Positions 37,351 to 56,835 of a DNA stretch of 64,000 nt are shown here, in pieces. The DNA comes from Baylisascaris procyonis (taxonomy: Eukaryota; Nematoda; Chromadorea; Rhabditida; Ascarididae): assembly GCA_037389465.1 (NCBI GenBank), contig JAZARR010000172.1:2356001-2420000 (forward strand). The letters are read 5' to 3'. The notes below the pieces were generated by a model, which was given only the letters and a program-made list of their open reading frames with translations, did not search any database and was not told the origin of the DNA. The position numbers and the translations under genes were made by a program. Numbering within the stretch: the stretch's first letter is position 1; the number at the start of each line of letters is the position of its first letter.

Positions 37351-37409
<59 letters not shown>

Positions 37410-39213
37410 ATATATATATTGATATTGATATTGATATTGATGTTGATATTGATATTGATATTGATATTTCTTGTGATGGCGATGGGGGTTGAGTTTATGT
37501 GACTTATCTATGCGTCAAACTTAGCGTGAAAGCGAGCAAAGCCGATCATAAAGAGGCAGCAATCGAAAGTGCACATTAGGTTCTACGAAAATTTTCTGAA
37601 AATTTGCATAATCTGTTCATTTACTCTTAGTCTAAGGAGGATGTGATTCCCTTGTTTCTCCCAACCCCTCCTCTCACGCTTTCACCTCACCTTCCTTTAT
37701 TTATTCACCACTAAGATTGTAGATTTGCACGTATAGCAACTAATGAGTTATGTTTTGAAGGTTCGATCCAAGATTCGACGAACGCTGTGGACCATACGAT
37801 GAATATATCCACCGGACAAACTATGCATTCTTGGATGAAATGCGTCAGAATGAGAAAAAAGTCTTCATTCTATAGTTTTTTATTTTTTTGCACCTCCCCA
37901 TTTCCGTTCCTGGATTTCTTTTGGATGTTTTAGGATTGGAACGGAACCTAGAAAGAATGGATCGTTGATTGAAGAGCGGGGTATGTCACCGTCAATTCGA
38001 GGTCATATGATTAGTTATATTGAAATAGAGCGCAAGTGTTCGGCGATCGTCACGTACATAGCATTAAGGAGCATTATTTATGTGCACAACATACGAAGCT
38101 TGGTTTATTTAAATGTTAGCGTAATCCACGTTCGGCCATCTGCATATGTAATCTCCGTAGATGACATTCTTTTATTCTTTTTCCCTCTTTTCTGTTTTTT
38201 TTTTCATTTCCCCACTTAATTTAATAAGTTAGGGGAGAGGGGTAGAAAGGGGAGGAGTGGTCTTTGAAAAAAAACTTCATAAATTCCTATTGCTTTTAAT
38301 TTCTTGACAAATAAAAAATAGGTTTTTAGAGTTATTTGGGAATCCTTCAGTTCTTGAATGCGTTGATTTTAATCTTAGGTATTAGAATAAAAGAAGACAA
38401 ACGTCTGAAAAGTATAGTATTTCCTATTTTCCATTCACATCAAAGTGTGAATGAGAGGAGTAATAATACCAGTCATAGTTGACAGTCGGGTGCCGCTTAA
38501 GTTGTTAATAGAAAGGCCGTATGGTTATTTCATATTTGGAGTGCGAAATCTTTCATTAGATCGTCCATCTCTCATATCTGAATGGTAGTCGCATGTTTAT
38601 TATGTTTATTTTGCAGATGTTAGAGAAGGAGATTCAAAAGTCGAAGAGAGAGGATCCTGAAAGAGCACAAAGGATGAAGGAAACACTACGGCGTATGAAT
38701 AATCGTGAGAAGTAAGCAGTACGTCTAAACGAGGAAAATACCTATCAAACTTTAAATGCTCAGACTTTTGAAGATTTTTCGTGAAACCGACCAAAGTAGG
38801 TCTGAGAATGGTCAGTGGTCAGTTAGTGTGACCGATATTTAATAAGCTTTAGGATCGCATTCGACTGCAACCATACGGTTTTCATCGCCTCGAATTTGTT
38901 CTTTGGTGATGATTGATATCGTTGAGGAATTATGGTGTTATCCATGTGACGATAGCGTTTAATGACATTTTAATTGACTTTTTATAGCTAACATTGGCCA
39001 ATTTGACTTGTGCTGTCGTTGGGTGGATTTTAATTGACTTTTTAACAGATATATGTGTTGCACTAAAATAATTCAGGTCACTCGCTGAAAAAGAGCGTTA
39101 TAAGGAAGTAATACGGGAGATGCGACATGAGAATAACGAGCGCATGCGTCAGGGAAAAAAGCCGGTATTCCTTAGAAGAGGTAATTTGCCTATTTGTAAT
39201 TCCTTGCGTGCAC

Positions 39214-39285
<72 letters not shown>

Positions 39286-39647
39286 ATTTACCTTTTCTCG
39301 GTTGATTTTTATTTACCATTGATTAACGGGTAGAATTGAATGCATCTATCATATCGTTTCGGTGTCTTCTCTAAATCCTTTATATGATTCACCTTATTTA
39401 TCTAGTTATTCTAAATAATAGGTGTTTTGAATGAATTTCTTTTTATACTATGAGAGATGTAGTATTTATTGTGTTAAAAATTGATTTTTACTTAGTTGGT
39501 CAATGTTTATATGCGTTGTTTTTAGCTGAAGTGAAAATGCGAGTGATGGAGAAGAAATTTGAAGAATTAAAGAAGACAAATAAATTGGACCGTTATCTCG
39601 AAACGAAAGCAAAAAAACAGAATAGAAAAGCCGATCGACCAATGTGA
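35325..39647 (+). CDS. RRP36: rRNA processing protein 36 homolog
   Basis: RRP36 is a nucleolar small-subunit processome factor needed for early cleavages of pre-rRNA. Seven exons: 35325-35460, 36198-36343, 36842-36936, 37761-37860, 38617-38711, 39077-39180, 39526-39647, giving 265 residues (human about 259). The acidic N-terminus (residues 1-45, EESEENIMDNEEMEKDDE) is followed by the family core: RPREISSKRPV near 103-113, DPRFDERCGPY, YAFLDEMRQNEKK, then a long charged helix (RAQRMKETLRRMNNREKSLA) and the near-C-terminal GKKPVFLRR and KKFEELKKTNKLDRYLETKAKKQNRKADRP, which match the human pattern of FLKKSE and KELKRSKKLE. The start is 1 nt after an acceptor, so an SL leader would leave almost no 5' untranslated region. 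The exon 2 donor (GTA/GTAAGT) has an alternative three bases earlier. Confidence 0.92.
37353..37468. repeat. (TA)n followed by (TTGATA)n
   Basis: About 55 bases of TA grade into about 60 bases of the hexamer TTGATA, in RRP36 intron 3. The hexamer probably arose from the dinucleotide tract by mutation and re-expansion. Confidence 0.95.
38967..39044. repeat. 18-bp direct repeat at 60-bp spacing
   Basis: ATTTTAATTGACTTTTTA occurs at 38967-38984 and 39027-39044 in RRP36 intron 5. Both copies are followed by an A/T-rich stretch containing a potential acceptor (TATAG, AACAG). Confidence 0.8.
39216..39282. repeat. (TA)n microsatellite
   Basis: About 66 bases of pure TA repeat lie in RRP36 intron 6, 36 bases after the exon 6 donor. 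Confidence 0.95.
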
Positions 39648-39704
39648 TATGCAAATTGACACATATATGCTATATGCAATTGTTTGTTCTGTGGTTTGTT
39701 TAGA

Positions 39705-39710
39705 AATAAA
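39705..39710 (+). terminator. Polyadenylation signal of RRP36
   Basis: AATAAA lies 58 bases after the RRP36 stop codon, in the context TAGAAATAAACATCC, and is a good candidate for a short 3' untranslated region. Confidence 0.65.
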
Positions 39711-40208
39711 CATCCAGTTGTTGATTGCTTTTTTTTTAGTTTATTGAGAAGTTGGTAAATGAGGGGTGCAGGATATAAGTTTTATGATAAAGAGGGAGCG
39801 GGAAGATGGGGAGGGGAGAGGGATAATGGTAGTGTTTACTGAGATTTCATCTACATAAACGTTGAAAAATTAATTCGAATGTGGCATTAGAGATCGGTCG
39901 GTTTATTGATTTCTCATAATTTCTCTTCGCAGCTACTAATCATCCACTAAATTTGAGGTTCAGTCTCCGATGTTTCTCCGTTTTCCATTTTTTTTCTAAA
40001 GTCGAATTTCTCGTGAAATAGGAATTCCGCATCTCAAATGTTTCATTTTTTTGCGTTGAATTCTTCCCGTTTTTTTCTTCACTTCAATCTTTTATTCTTC
40101 TTTTAATACAATGAACAATAAGAAATACATGAGTTGAACAAATACGATTTCATAAAAGAAATGCTTTAATTAGTTGAATATTCATTAAATTCGTTCACAT
40201 GATGATGT

Positions 40209-40214
40209 TTTATT
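40209..40214 (-). terminator. Polyadenylation signal of SEC14-GOLD gene
   Basis: The complement of TTTATT at 40209-40214 gives AATAAA only 11 bases after the stop codon. This is an unusually short distance, so a later hexamer such as the one near 40090 may be used instead. Confidence 0.4.
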
Positions 40215-40224
40215 GTAAAAATTT

Positions 40225-47644
<7,420 letters not shown>

Positions 47645-47666
47645 AACGCAAGCACTTCTTATTGAC

Positions 47667-47675
47667 CTTTAAAAA
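47667..47675 (-). promoter_or_regulatory. Acceptor upstream of the SEC14-GOLD start
   Basis: On the minus strand ATTTTTAAAG precedes the first recognised exon, 22 bases before its ATG. It could be a spliced-leader acceptor or the 3' end of an intron behind an unseen upstream exon. Confidence 0.4.
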
Positions 47676-47968
47676 TTTTATTCATATTTTATTTTTATTA
47701 TAAATTAACCTCACAACGAATAGAACATTAATTTAAGCAGTGAAAAAAAAAAGAACGCTTTGAAATATATATATTTAGGATAGATTTAAATAAAACTATG
47801 AGATATAAATAAAATCAACAATAGAAAGAATTCAATGTAAGGTTAAATTTGATATTATAGCTATCATGCTGATCAAGAGAATTGTTCAAAAACTAGATTT
47901 TTATTCAAGATAGATTTCGTGGTAATACTCGTATTTCTTACTCTAGAACATTGCTCTTTAAATTTCCT

Positions 47969-47970
<2 letters not shown>

Positions 47971-48008
<38 letters not shown>
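47971..48008. repeat. (TA)n microsatellite
   Basis: About 36 bases of TA repeat lie upstream of the SEC14-GOLD gene. Confidence 0.9.
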
Positions 48009-48012
<4 letters not shown>

Positions 48013-49615
48013 TAATAATGAGTAATTTCTTCGAAAATATTCAAAATACATTTGCCTTTATTAGTGTTTATTGAAGTGTCGAATTGAAATTAATGAAAAG
48101 AAATTTTTACAGTTGTATTCATTTCTTCAGCAGCGTAATTATACGAACAATTTGATTAAGCTGATCTTAACAACAAGTAAGATTTTATAGGTAAAGGTGA
48201 GAGAGCAATGGGTACAAAAATTTTTTCAAACGAATGGCTAAATTTCATGAAATTTTTCAAAAAAAAAAATTGCAGAGAGGATTTTCAACGAAAAGAAGCG
48301 GATATTGTGTACATGCAAGAGAAATAGGTAGTTTTGAATAATTGGGAAAAATTTTTTTTTTGTAAAAGAGCATTTAAATATGAAGGAAGAGAGGATGAAA
48401 AAGTTGCAAGAATAGACGACTATAATACGCCTACTGAAAATAATGTTGAGGAATATCTAAGATAATTTACAATCAAAATCGATAAATTCGAAATAAAGTA
48501 AATTTGAAAAGAAATTTGAGATTTGCATGAACGCATTCAATTCGTCTTCTAAGATGAGAACAGCATTAGATGGGATAGATAGATGCTCGAAACAAGTTTC
48601 GACTCATACCCATTCACTCTTAATGACCTTCATCTAAGCGTCATCAAATTAAAACTCCCATATGTGAGCATGGACGCGCAAATGTCATCCCATTAAATAA
48701 AAAGGAACGATCGTTCGACTCATATTCAGTGAATACTCAAAATTAACTTTTTAGAAGTACCCCTAAAGGTAAATAAATAATTTGTCGAGAAGAATGAGGC
48801 TATAGATTAATACGGCAGAAAAAGATTACGATGAAAGGTGAAGGTGAAAGGTGAAAAGGCCGAAAAGAATAAGGCGACAAATAAGGCAAAAATAATAATT
48901 TCTTGGATTTTCATTGAAAATCTTATTGATTTTCTATATATGATCTCTATTTTGTTTCCTATCTTAGCTAATCATAAGAATTTAAACGTAGAATGTGATT
49001 ATGAGTTAAGCATAATATCATCTCAATTCATTTGTTTAGTATGTGATATTTTTCAATTTCTATATGTCGATTATCGACATCATAGAACGTTTATAGCGAT
49101 AAACTTCGCTATTATTTGCATAGAAAAATCAGCCCTTTTGAAAAATTGAATTAAATGAACATTTAGGTCGTTCCTCTTAGGAATTTCCCATCTATCACAT
49201 CCCCCCCCCTCTCTCTCCTCTCTGCTTCCCTCTTTGTCCTTGAAATTTTAATATTCATGAAATACCGAACTTATAAAAAAAAATAATCTCCTAGTAGTTG
49301 CAAAAAAAAAAAAAGAGCAAAAAAAAAACCCTAACCGCATTCATCAGTAAGACTCATCACATCCTCGCCATTATAATTAATCTGGAGTTTCAAAAAATCT
49401 TAAATAGATTGAGCTAGCGACTATAATTTTCAACTTAGAAATAACCTTAAAATTATAATAAGTGAGATGCAAATATTCGGTTTGTTGAAAACTATGATTA
49501 AGCACTAATAAAGATAACATAATAAACGATTAAGATTTATTAATAACGCTAGCTATAGCATGGGTTCAGGACTTAGTGTTTTATGATAGCCTGATGGACA
49601 GTAGAAAGGCCGTCC

Positions 49616-49686
49616 ACATGTGGGACTCGACCTCATGACCTCTCACTTTCAAACCGAACTAGCTGCTGCTTGCGCTATCACACGCC
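49616..49686 (-). pseudogene. tRNA-like sequence, degenerate (tRNA pseudogene or SINE head)
   Basis: On the minus strand TGATAGCGCAAGCAGCAGCT resembles a D-arm/A box (AGC...GCT stem), followed by a possible anticodon arm TTCGGTTTGAA and a B-box-like GGTCGAGTCCC. The acceptor stem pairs only partly (GTGTG with CACAT), and the T-loop lacks one base of the GGTTCGANTCC consensus. It is therefore unlikely to be a working tRNA. Confidence 0.4.
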
Positions 49687-50530
49687 ATCGTTTGCAGTTT
49701 TAATTCCTTTAGTCTGTTGGATGCAAAAGTTTCCACTGAATGCCAAGCGATAGTAACCACTAAAATCTGAATCAAAGTTAGCTTTAAATCTCAACAATAT
49801 ATGCTACATTGCCGCACATGTTCCTAGTTCTGTTTTGAGTAGTGGCGTTGTTTGCTTGTCAGATCTGTTGTATGATGGGCGTCAGATTTGATGGCATTGA
49901 GGCTATAATCACAAGTGAAATTTACTGCAGTAACTCCGTTGGTAAGCCTTCAATCAGAAAACGGAACTTCCCAGGGTCGAATCTCAGTTGCAAGGAGCTT
50001 TCATTTGCCGTAGAGTACGGTTAGACGGAAATTGCTTTACAGTATAACTCTCTCTTCAAAGTACTATTACAATAGCTTCTTTCTCATCAATCACTGTTCC
50101 GCTCAACAAGTACAAATACTCCGTTTGGTGGAACTTTTTGCAAGAAAATTAAAATTCTATAGTGCTCCAAAAAAGGTGTCTATCTATACCAAATTTTACG
50201 TTTTCAAAATATTTCTGAAATATTAGCAAATGAAAATATTTTCAACTGAAAATAGATTCAATGATGTGACTTCTTTTTTCTTCTGCTCCTTATCACACTT
50301 TTCACGATCATGGAATGATTTTCTCAGAAAAATTGATAAAAAGCAATATATTCAATTCGTTTTGTAATTTACAATAGAAAGTGATTTTCTTTGTAATCCT
50401 TAGCATTCGATTGGAATATTATGTCTACAAGCGACAATGAGCGGCTGCCATTAAGAGAACATTATGTATGGCCCATTGCAGAGGTAGTACGGCTGTCATT
50501 CCCCTTCGATTCTCCATCACTATCTGTACC

Positions 50531-50533
<3 letters not shown>

Positions 50534-50619
<86 letters not shown>
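50534..50619. repeat. (TA)n microsatellite
   Basis: About 85 bases of TA repeat. ORFs reported across it on both strands are artefacts of the repeat. Confidence 0.95.
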
Positions 50620-50621
<2 letters not shown>

Positions 50622-50940
50622 TAAAGGAAGTGGAAACTTAACAATAACTCGACAATGCTCAATCGTTATCAGTGACTTTTATTTCTGCATAATTTGGGAA
50701 ATAAGAGGCTATAATAATTTACATTCATCGGTTAATGAAAGCACTAAAGGACACAGACTCAAATAACGGAAGCAGTATAGAACATATTCTCATCAACAAT
50801 CTTTTGCAATGACTTAACGCATAAACGTAATTTAAAGGTGAAGTATGGGGTTGGGAAATACTAGTAACTGAAAGAGGTTCGTGTATTATATGCGAAAAAA
50901 ATTGGTCATAATTCAATGAGCAATAAAAATTTCGACCTTA

Positions 50941-51003
50941 TTGGGAATGCGAGCTCGAGACACTTCGTTTAGCGAACGAATGCTCTACCATAGATCTATC
51001 ACG
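50941..51003 (-). pseudogene. tRNA-like sequence, degenerate
   Basis: The minus strand reads ATGGTAGAGCATT (A box and D-arm), then a perfect 5-bp stem TTCGT/ACGAA around the 7-base loop TCGCTAA (anticodon position GCT), then a B-box-like GAGCTCGCATTCCC. The anticodon arm is intact, but the T-arm and acceptor stem are eroded. It shares the TGGTAnAGCATT block with the copy at 62885. Confidence 0.45.
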
Positions 51004-54000
51004 TATATTTTATACGCTAAAAAATTATTCACATTTTATGATCGATATTTCTTGCTTTAGTTCAATTTATTTATTGAATTTATAGGCTAATGTTTGAAAA
51101 TCAAAAATTTTTTCACTAATTGTTTTCATTATATCAATTTCCTTTGTTGCAAAACTATTTTATTGAACGAGTTTATTACAACAATTTATTGCTTACAATC
51201 CCATTCGGTAAACTACTTATAATCAATCACTAATTGTAATTGAAATAGACGTTAAATGATTTATGAAATATTAAAGTGAGATCATTTTAAAGTGAATATT
51301 TATCGAAATATTTCCTCTTCATAAATTCTCATAAAAAGTGAATATTCACATAAATAATTCCTCGATTTCCATTCTCAACGCTTCAATATTTCGCAATAAA
51401 ATTCGAAAAGAAATGCATTCCAATTTGAAAAAAAATGCATTTCTAAGTAAACGGGAAAGCGTATGACAGGAGCAAAAAAAAACCATAAACTTTCCATATT
51501 CCATTCAAACGTTCGATTATTTACATAATTCACCTAAATGCATTCTGATGCATTTTTGCATCCGGTCGGATCTTCATTTTATATGAATTGGGTCACAGCA
51601 CGAAGATCTTCTGGCAAAATGTTTGCGCGGGTGATTAGATCGGGCTAACGCAAGAAGATCAGCAACTTCATGCGTATATTTTATTATTTATTGGCAACTC
51701 ATGAAACCGGTTGATTGAATGAGCAGGAATTTAAAAGTACATATTGTGCTCACTCATTTAATACACCTCTTCACTTGTTTTTCCATTGAAAGAATAACTA
51801 TAAAGTGCAAATGAGAGAACATTACTCAACGAAGAATTGTAATTCATCTCGTTTGAATATCGTTGAATTTCTTCACTTTAATTCTTTGAAAAAAAAAAGA
51901 TAATTAAAAAAAGATAGAATAAAGATAGAAAACATGCCATGAATATTTTTTTGCAAATTTTTATGCTCTCAGTTTGCGTTTTTTTTTCAAAGTTATATTT
52001 GCACAATATTCGATGAATACAATAAATGTGTTTTGATATATGTCGCATTCGTTGCAAATGAAGAAGTAAACTGCAGAAGCCGCTCCTATATGTTTCACTG
52101 ATTGCTTAGCATTATTTGGAAGAGGAAAGGAATTTCTACAAGATGACATATAAGAGATATATCAACAAAAATCGATCAACTAAAAGTATTTATTAATTTG
52201 CAAATGCATGTAATTTCATTTGAATAAATAAAAATAATTGCAAAAATAAAAATTTGCATAAATTGCATAAATAGAAATTCCATTAATGAAATAAACCGAC
52301 AAAAATATTTAAAACGCTTTATGATGAATACATAACTCAAATGGAAGAGATGAGAAGAGCGCATTGAATATGTGATCTCAAAGAAACAGCAATTCTTCAA
52401 AACAGGTTTCGATCGTTCAAATAAACCACAATAGGTTGCTCACTGTGAAAAGCATCTGATCGTTATTTTATCCTCTCTTTCAATTGCTCTCATTGATGAA
52501 TTTTCCGACTTGTTTATAAAAATCATTCAAGAAAACATTTGATTTAAAATATACAACAATATCATAGCATCAAATATAATATAAAAATTTATTAACGAAA
52601 CAAATAGACGGTAAAAGAATGAGAGAAGAAAAATAAGCAAAAAAAGAGAAAAAGGAAGAATTCTATGGCGCGCAAAGAGGCGAAAAGGGAGCAATTCCTC
52701 AAATTCCTCAAATTTTCGATTCGTGAAGGTAGTAAATCAATGAATTTATTATAATGGCGTTATATCGGGTTTAGAATCGATCTAAATTCGAAATACATTG
52801 GATTATCACTAATGGGTATAATTTAAAACGTATATCAATCAGATCGATTTATCTGAAAATTCTAATGCTGAAAAATCCAATTATCGTGATGATTTCTCTA
52901 TACTGTAAGTAATCAGATATATGGTAGAGGACTTGATTAGGTGGTTAGTGTTTATAGTTACTATATTATATATTATTATATTTGCGAATCTGATACAATA
53001 AAAGAGTAAAGTAAAACGTTACGATGAGAGACATCGATTAGTTGGAATCTAACTTTGACCACAACTTTAACCACTTTTCAGAAGAAGAAAAAATGAGTAA
53101 AAAAAGAAAAAGTTTTTTTCGATAAAATAAACGATTTTCGCATTCTTAGCCCAATTTAATAATATCTTTGACTTGAAAAAGAAAAAGAATCTTTCGCCGC
53201 CTGAACTCTTAATTGAAACTATTCGATCTATTGAAGAAAAAAGAGCGATGAAATAAGAGACCTAACATGAATTGAATAGAATTAATAAAATTGATTAAAT
53301 GGTAATTAAATTGAATAAAATAATGAAATATTGCGCAGTAATTAAATTGAATGAAATCAATAAAATTAATAAAATAGTAATTAAATTTTCTATATCACTA
53401 AAAATGATGTTCAATTTTGTAGATTATAAGTGAAAGGTGACATTCGCAAATTTCTTTGTCATATAGACAATGATAATAGACATTCGTTGAAGACGATAAC
53501 ACGACGATCTCGACGTAATCACTTTTGATTTCTTTCCGAAGGACGGCAAAGAATACGTCTGATGATTGTCTTATTCAGCATGAACGTTATTTCACCTCTT
53601 AGCATATAAAATTTCATTAAAGCAGGAATATTTGATAAAAAAATAAGTTGCAGAAAAAAAACAACCGATATTTCAATTCGATTTCTCTACGTATTGTATC
53701 GCTAAAAAAAATTTTTTTCCACAAGTCTAGAGATGGTACTTCCGGAAATCTCTTCCGGAAATATTGAACAGTTAAGGAAGATTTACTTAAAGCTAATATC
53801 ATAAATAATATACTTCAATGAGACTTTTTAATTTTATGAATGAAGCATTTTAAGAAGCTCTATCAATACTAGGGTTTCCTTTTATGTAAATATCAAAATT
53901 TCCTCTTTTTCAAACACGAATTACTTCCAATTAAAGAAATTGAGCAGTTCGAGGAATATCCTTTCACTAGTTTTGTGATCCGTTCAAAGTATGCAAAAGA

Positions 54001-56781
54001 CCATAAATTTGAAATAAGCAGAGAAGCATCACACAGAAACTGCAATAACTTCATTTCCTCGACCAACCGCTTCCATAAATTAGTGGCAAATAATAATTTA
54101 TGAGTACAAAGGCTTTCATAACTTAACCAATTCGACCGCTTGCACAAATCTTTCATGAAAGATTTAATCGAATAGAAATGGCGCAAGATGCGCGCAATTT
54201 TTGGATTTTTTTGTCGTTTCAAAATATACATAATATTTTTTGATGCTAATGAGACAAAACATCGGTACGAAAGATGAATTTAATGTTTTCATAAATGAAA
54301 TGAATTTCATACCTCTAACTCCTATTATTTTGTAGTGGTTTGATCTACAAATTTTTGAGTAAATAAAAGAGTTTTTTTTTTTTTTTAACTATGACATAAA
54401 TGTATGAAGACAAAGACTTCTTGCGTATGAATATAAATATGTACAAAAAAAGCACAAAAATGTGAAAAAATATAAATATAAATTTGAGTTTTATAATAAG
54501 TTCAAAATTAGAAAAACATATGTATAAGGAAATGAATTCAATTTTCAACACTCATTTGAATGTAATGGTTGAAAAAATCGAAAGTACCACATTGCTAATC
54601 AAATATAAGATAATAGAGATACACTGTAGGTTGAGATTCTAAATTCAGTACTTTTATTAAGTTATTTGCTGAGGAATTTTTCAAAAAAAAAAAAACTAAT
54701 GGAACTAACAAATAAGGTGGAGAATATTAAGCCATCACCCATATTTTAATTTTAATGTTTATGAAAAAACTGTATTCAACGTTAGTTCTGAACTTTCAAA
54801 TCTAGAATATAAATCTGACTGTAGGAAAAGATATTCGGTATTCGAAAGCAAACTACCAAACATCGCCGGAGATAAGCGTCACTTGCTCATCGCACAGACT
54901 TTTTAAAGAAGAACTAAACAATGCTCAAGCCTCAGTTCAGAGTGAAAAAAGAGTGGAACGGAATGCTATCAGTGAGTGATCTGATGATTTTATCGTTGAA
55001 GAAAATCAAAAAAAAAAAAAAAAAAAAAATTGAACAAAACAAAGCAAACAAAGCAAATGAAAATTGCTTGTTTGTGTATCGTTGAAAAATTTTACGAAAC
55101 CTTTGCAATGATAGCATCATTTATTTCTAATTTTATTCAGTATTTAAAAATAAAACTAGTTTTCTAATGCAGCATTGATACTGTCGTTAATTTGAAGAAG
55201 AAAAAAAAAACAACATAAGATGGAAAGAAGAAGACTTCCGAATTCATAAACTTCGTTTCATGTATACTGCATATTTGCATAAATAAATGAAAGAGATTAA
55301 GTGGTAAGGTTAAGACCCTCCAATTTATAGGATTTGAATGAGAAAAGACTTTTGGATTTTTTGTAGAATTTTTAAATTTTTTTTTCTAAAGTAAAATAGC
55401 TCATCGGCTAGAAAAATTTTTGTGTCGATTAGATGAGAAAATACGAATTTAATCAATCTTCTGCATTCGTACGGCGATATATATAAATTAAATTAGCTCT
55501 AAGAGGAAATTACTCGACCAAAAAAACTTACAAATGCAAAAAGAGTATAGCGGATGGCGGAAATGAACAAAAATTAGAGAAATGCAACTAGACAGTTAGT
55601 TTAGTCTCTATACTGTAAAGAAAAAGAGAGAAAGAACGATAGAACGATTACATTCTTACAAAATACAAAATACAACCGAATAAATAACAGTAATACATAG
55701 ATTAACTTATTTTACACGGTAATATTATAATCTTGGCGCATCAAAAATTTAAATCATTAATCGACTAGATCGTTTTATAACCATCGGTATACTTTAAAAA
55801 CTGCTCTTAATGTTGATCATTTTTCAACTATAATTTCCTCTATCTTATTCTTTACATTTAAATCACCACTGTGAAAGTATTTATCGAAATAACGGTAGTA
55901 AACATTATTGTATTGCATCTTCCATATGTGAAAATCCATGATTTACTATATTTAGATTTCATTTGTCGGACATCTCTTTCATTTTCAATAACTCATTCGT
56001 TGATTATTAAGTCGTATTTTGAAAATATTATATAATATCTCCAAACAATGAATTGTAGATGTTAGTTAATTGCAAGGTTGCGTTTTGGTTACTTTCCTTT
56101 AAATTAAGAAATGCTTTATATGTGTATATGCCTCTTCAATAAGGTGCAGGACTTGTCCTCACTTCATTGAGTAAGCTGCAATCGCATAGTTCATGCAAAC
56201 AACAGATTGTAGTGAAATATTAAGAATTTATTCTATTAATTAGCTATTTTTAGCCATTCCAATCATTTAAAAGAAATAAAGTTAAGTTAATGAGTAAAAA
56301 CGATCTTTTAGAGAAGGAAATGATCCATGAAAACTAATGCTTTGGAAGGTTTTAATTTCAGTAGTTTCCGCAAATCTACTATCAATACTCTCAACAAGAA
56401 AGATATAGAAATAACTGAATCTAGAAGGCGTTCCTTCAAAAATATTCCTATTTAAGTTTAAGATGAATCTGAAAAAAAAAACGACTTTAGGGTCTCTTAT
56501 TCGTTCTTTTGCATCACTATAGTTTTTTTTTTAATGTATGACCCTCTATATGTAAAATAAACAGTGCATACCGTCTAAATTTGCCAATCGATATCTTTAT
56601 CAAATCTTTGCATTGATGTGTGGCGAAAAGGTGAAGTTAGAGTAGGAATTGTTTTTTTTTTTTTTTTAAGCTTTTCTTCACTTAACTGCTCATTTCGTCA
56701 TCGTAGAGGTAGATTGCAAAGCTCGGTGACAAATCCCCTTCATAAAATTGCATATTTCTTAAAATGATTACAGACATGTCC

Positions 56782-56834
<53 letters not shown>
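56782..56834. repeat. (TA)n microsatellite
   Basis: About 53 bases of TA repeat, followed by a region of AAATAAGTAAAT and ACAAACAA-type degenerate repeats to about 57000. Confidence 0.95.

Positions 56835-56835
<1 letters not shown>

Larger units (their letters stand above)
39648..40224. other. Convergent 3' intergenic region
   Basis: About 580 bases separate the stop codons of RRP36 (plus) and the SEC14-GOLD gene (minus). It contains both polyadenylation signals and a G-rich purine patch near 39790-39835. No exon was seen. Confidence 0.7.

Noticed and set aside
48838..49149. 103-codon ORF, Lys-rich start then hydrophobic
   Set aside because: It begins in a GGTGAA/AAAGG simple repeat and has no recognisable domain or splice sites.
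49842..50024. Sixty-codon ORF near the first tRNA-like copy
   Set aside because: No splice partners or family resemblance; possibly part of the flanking repeat.
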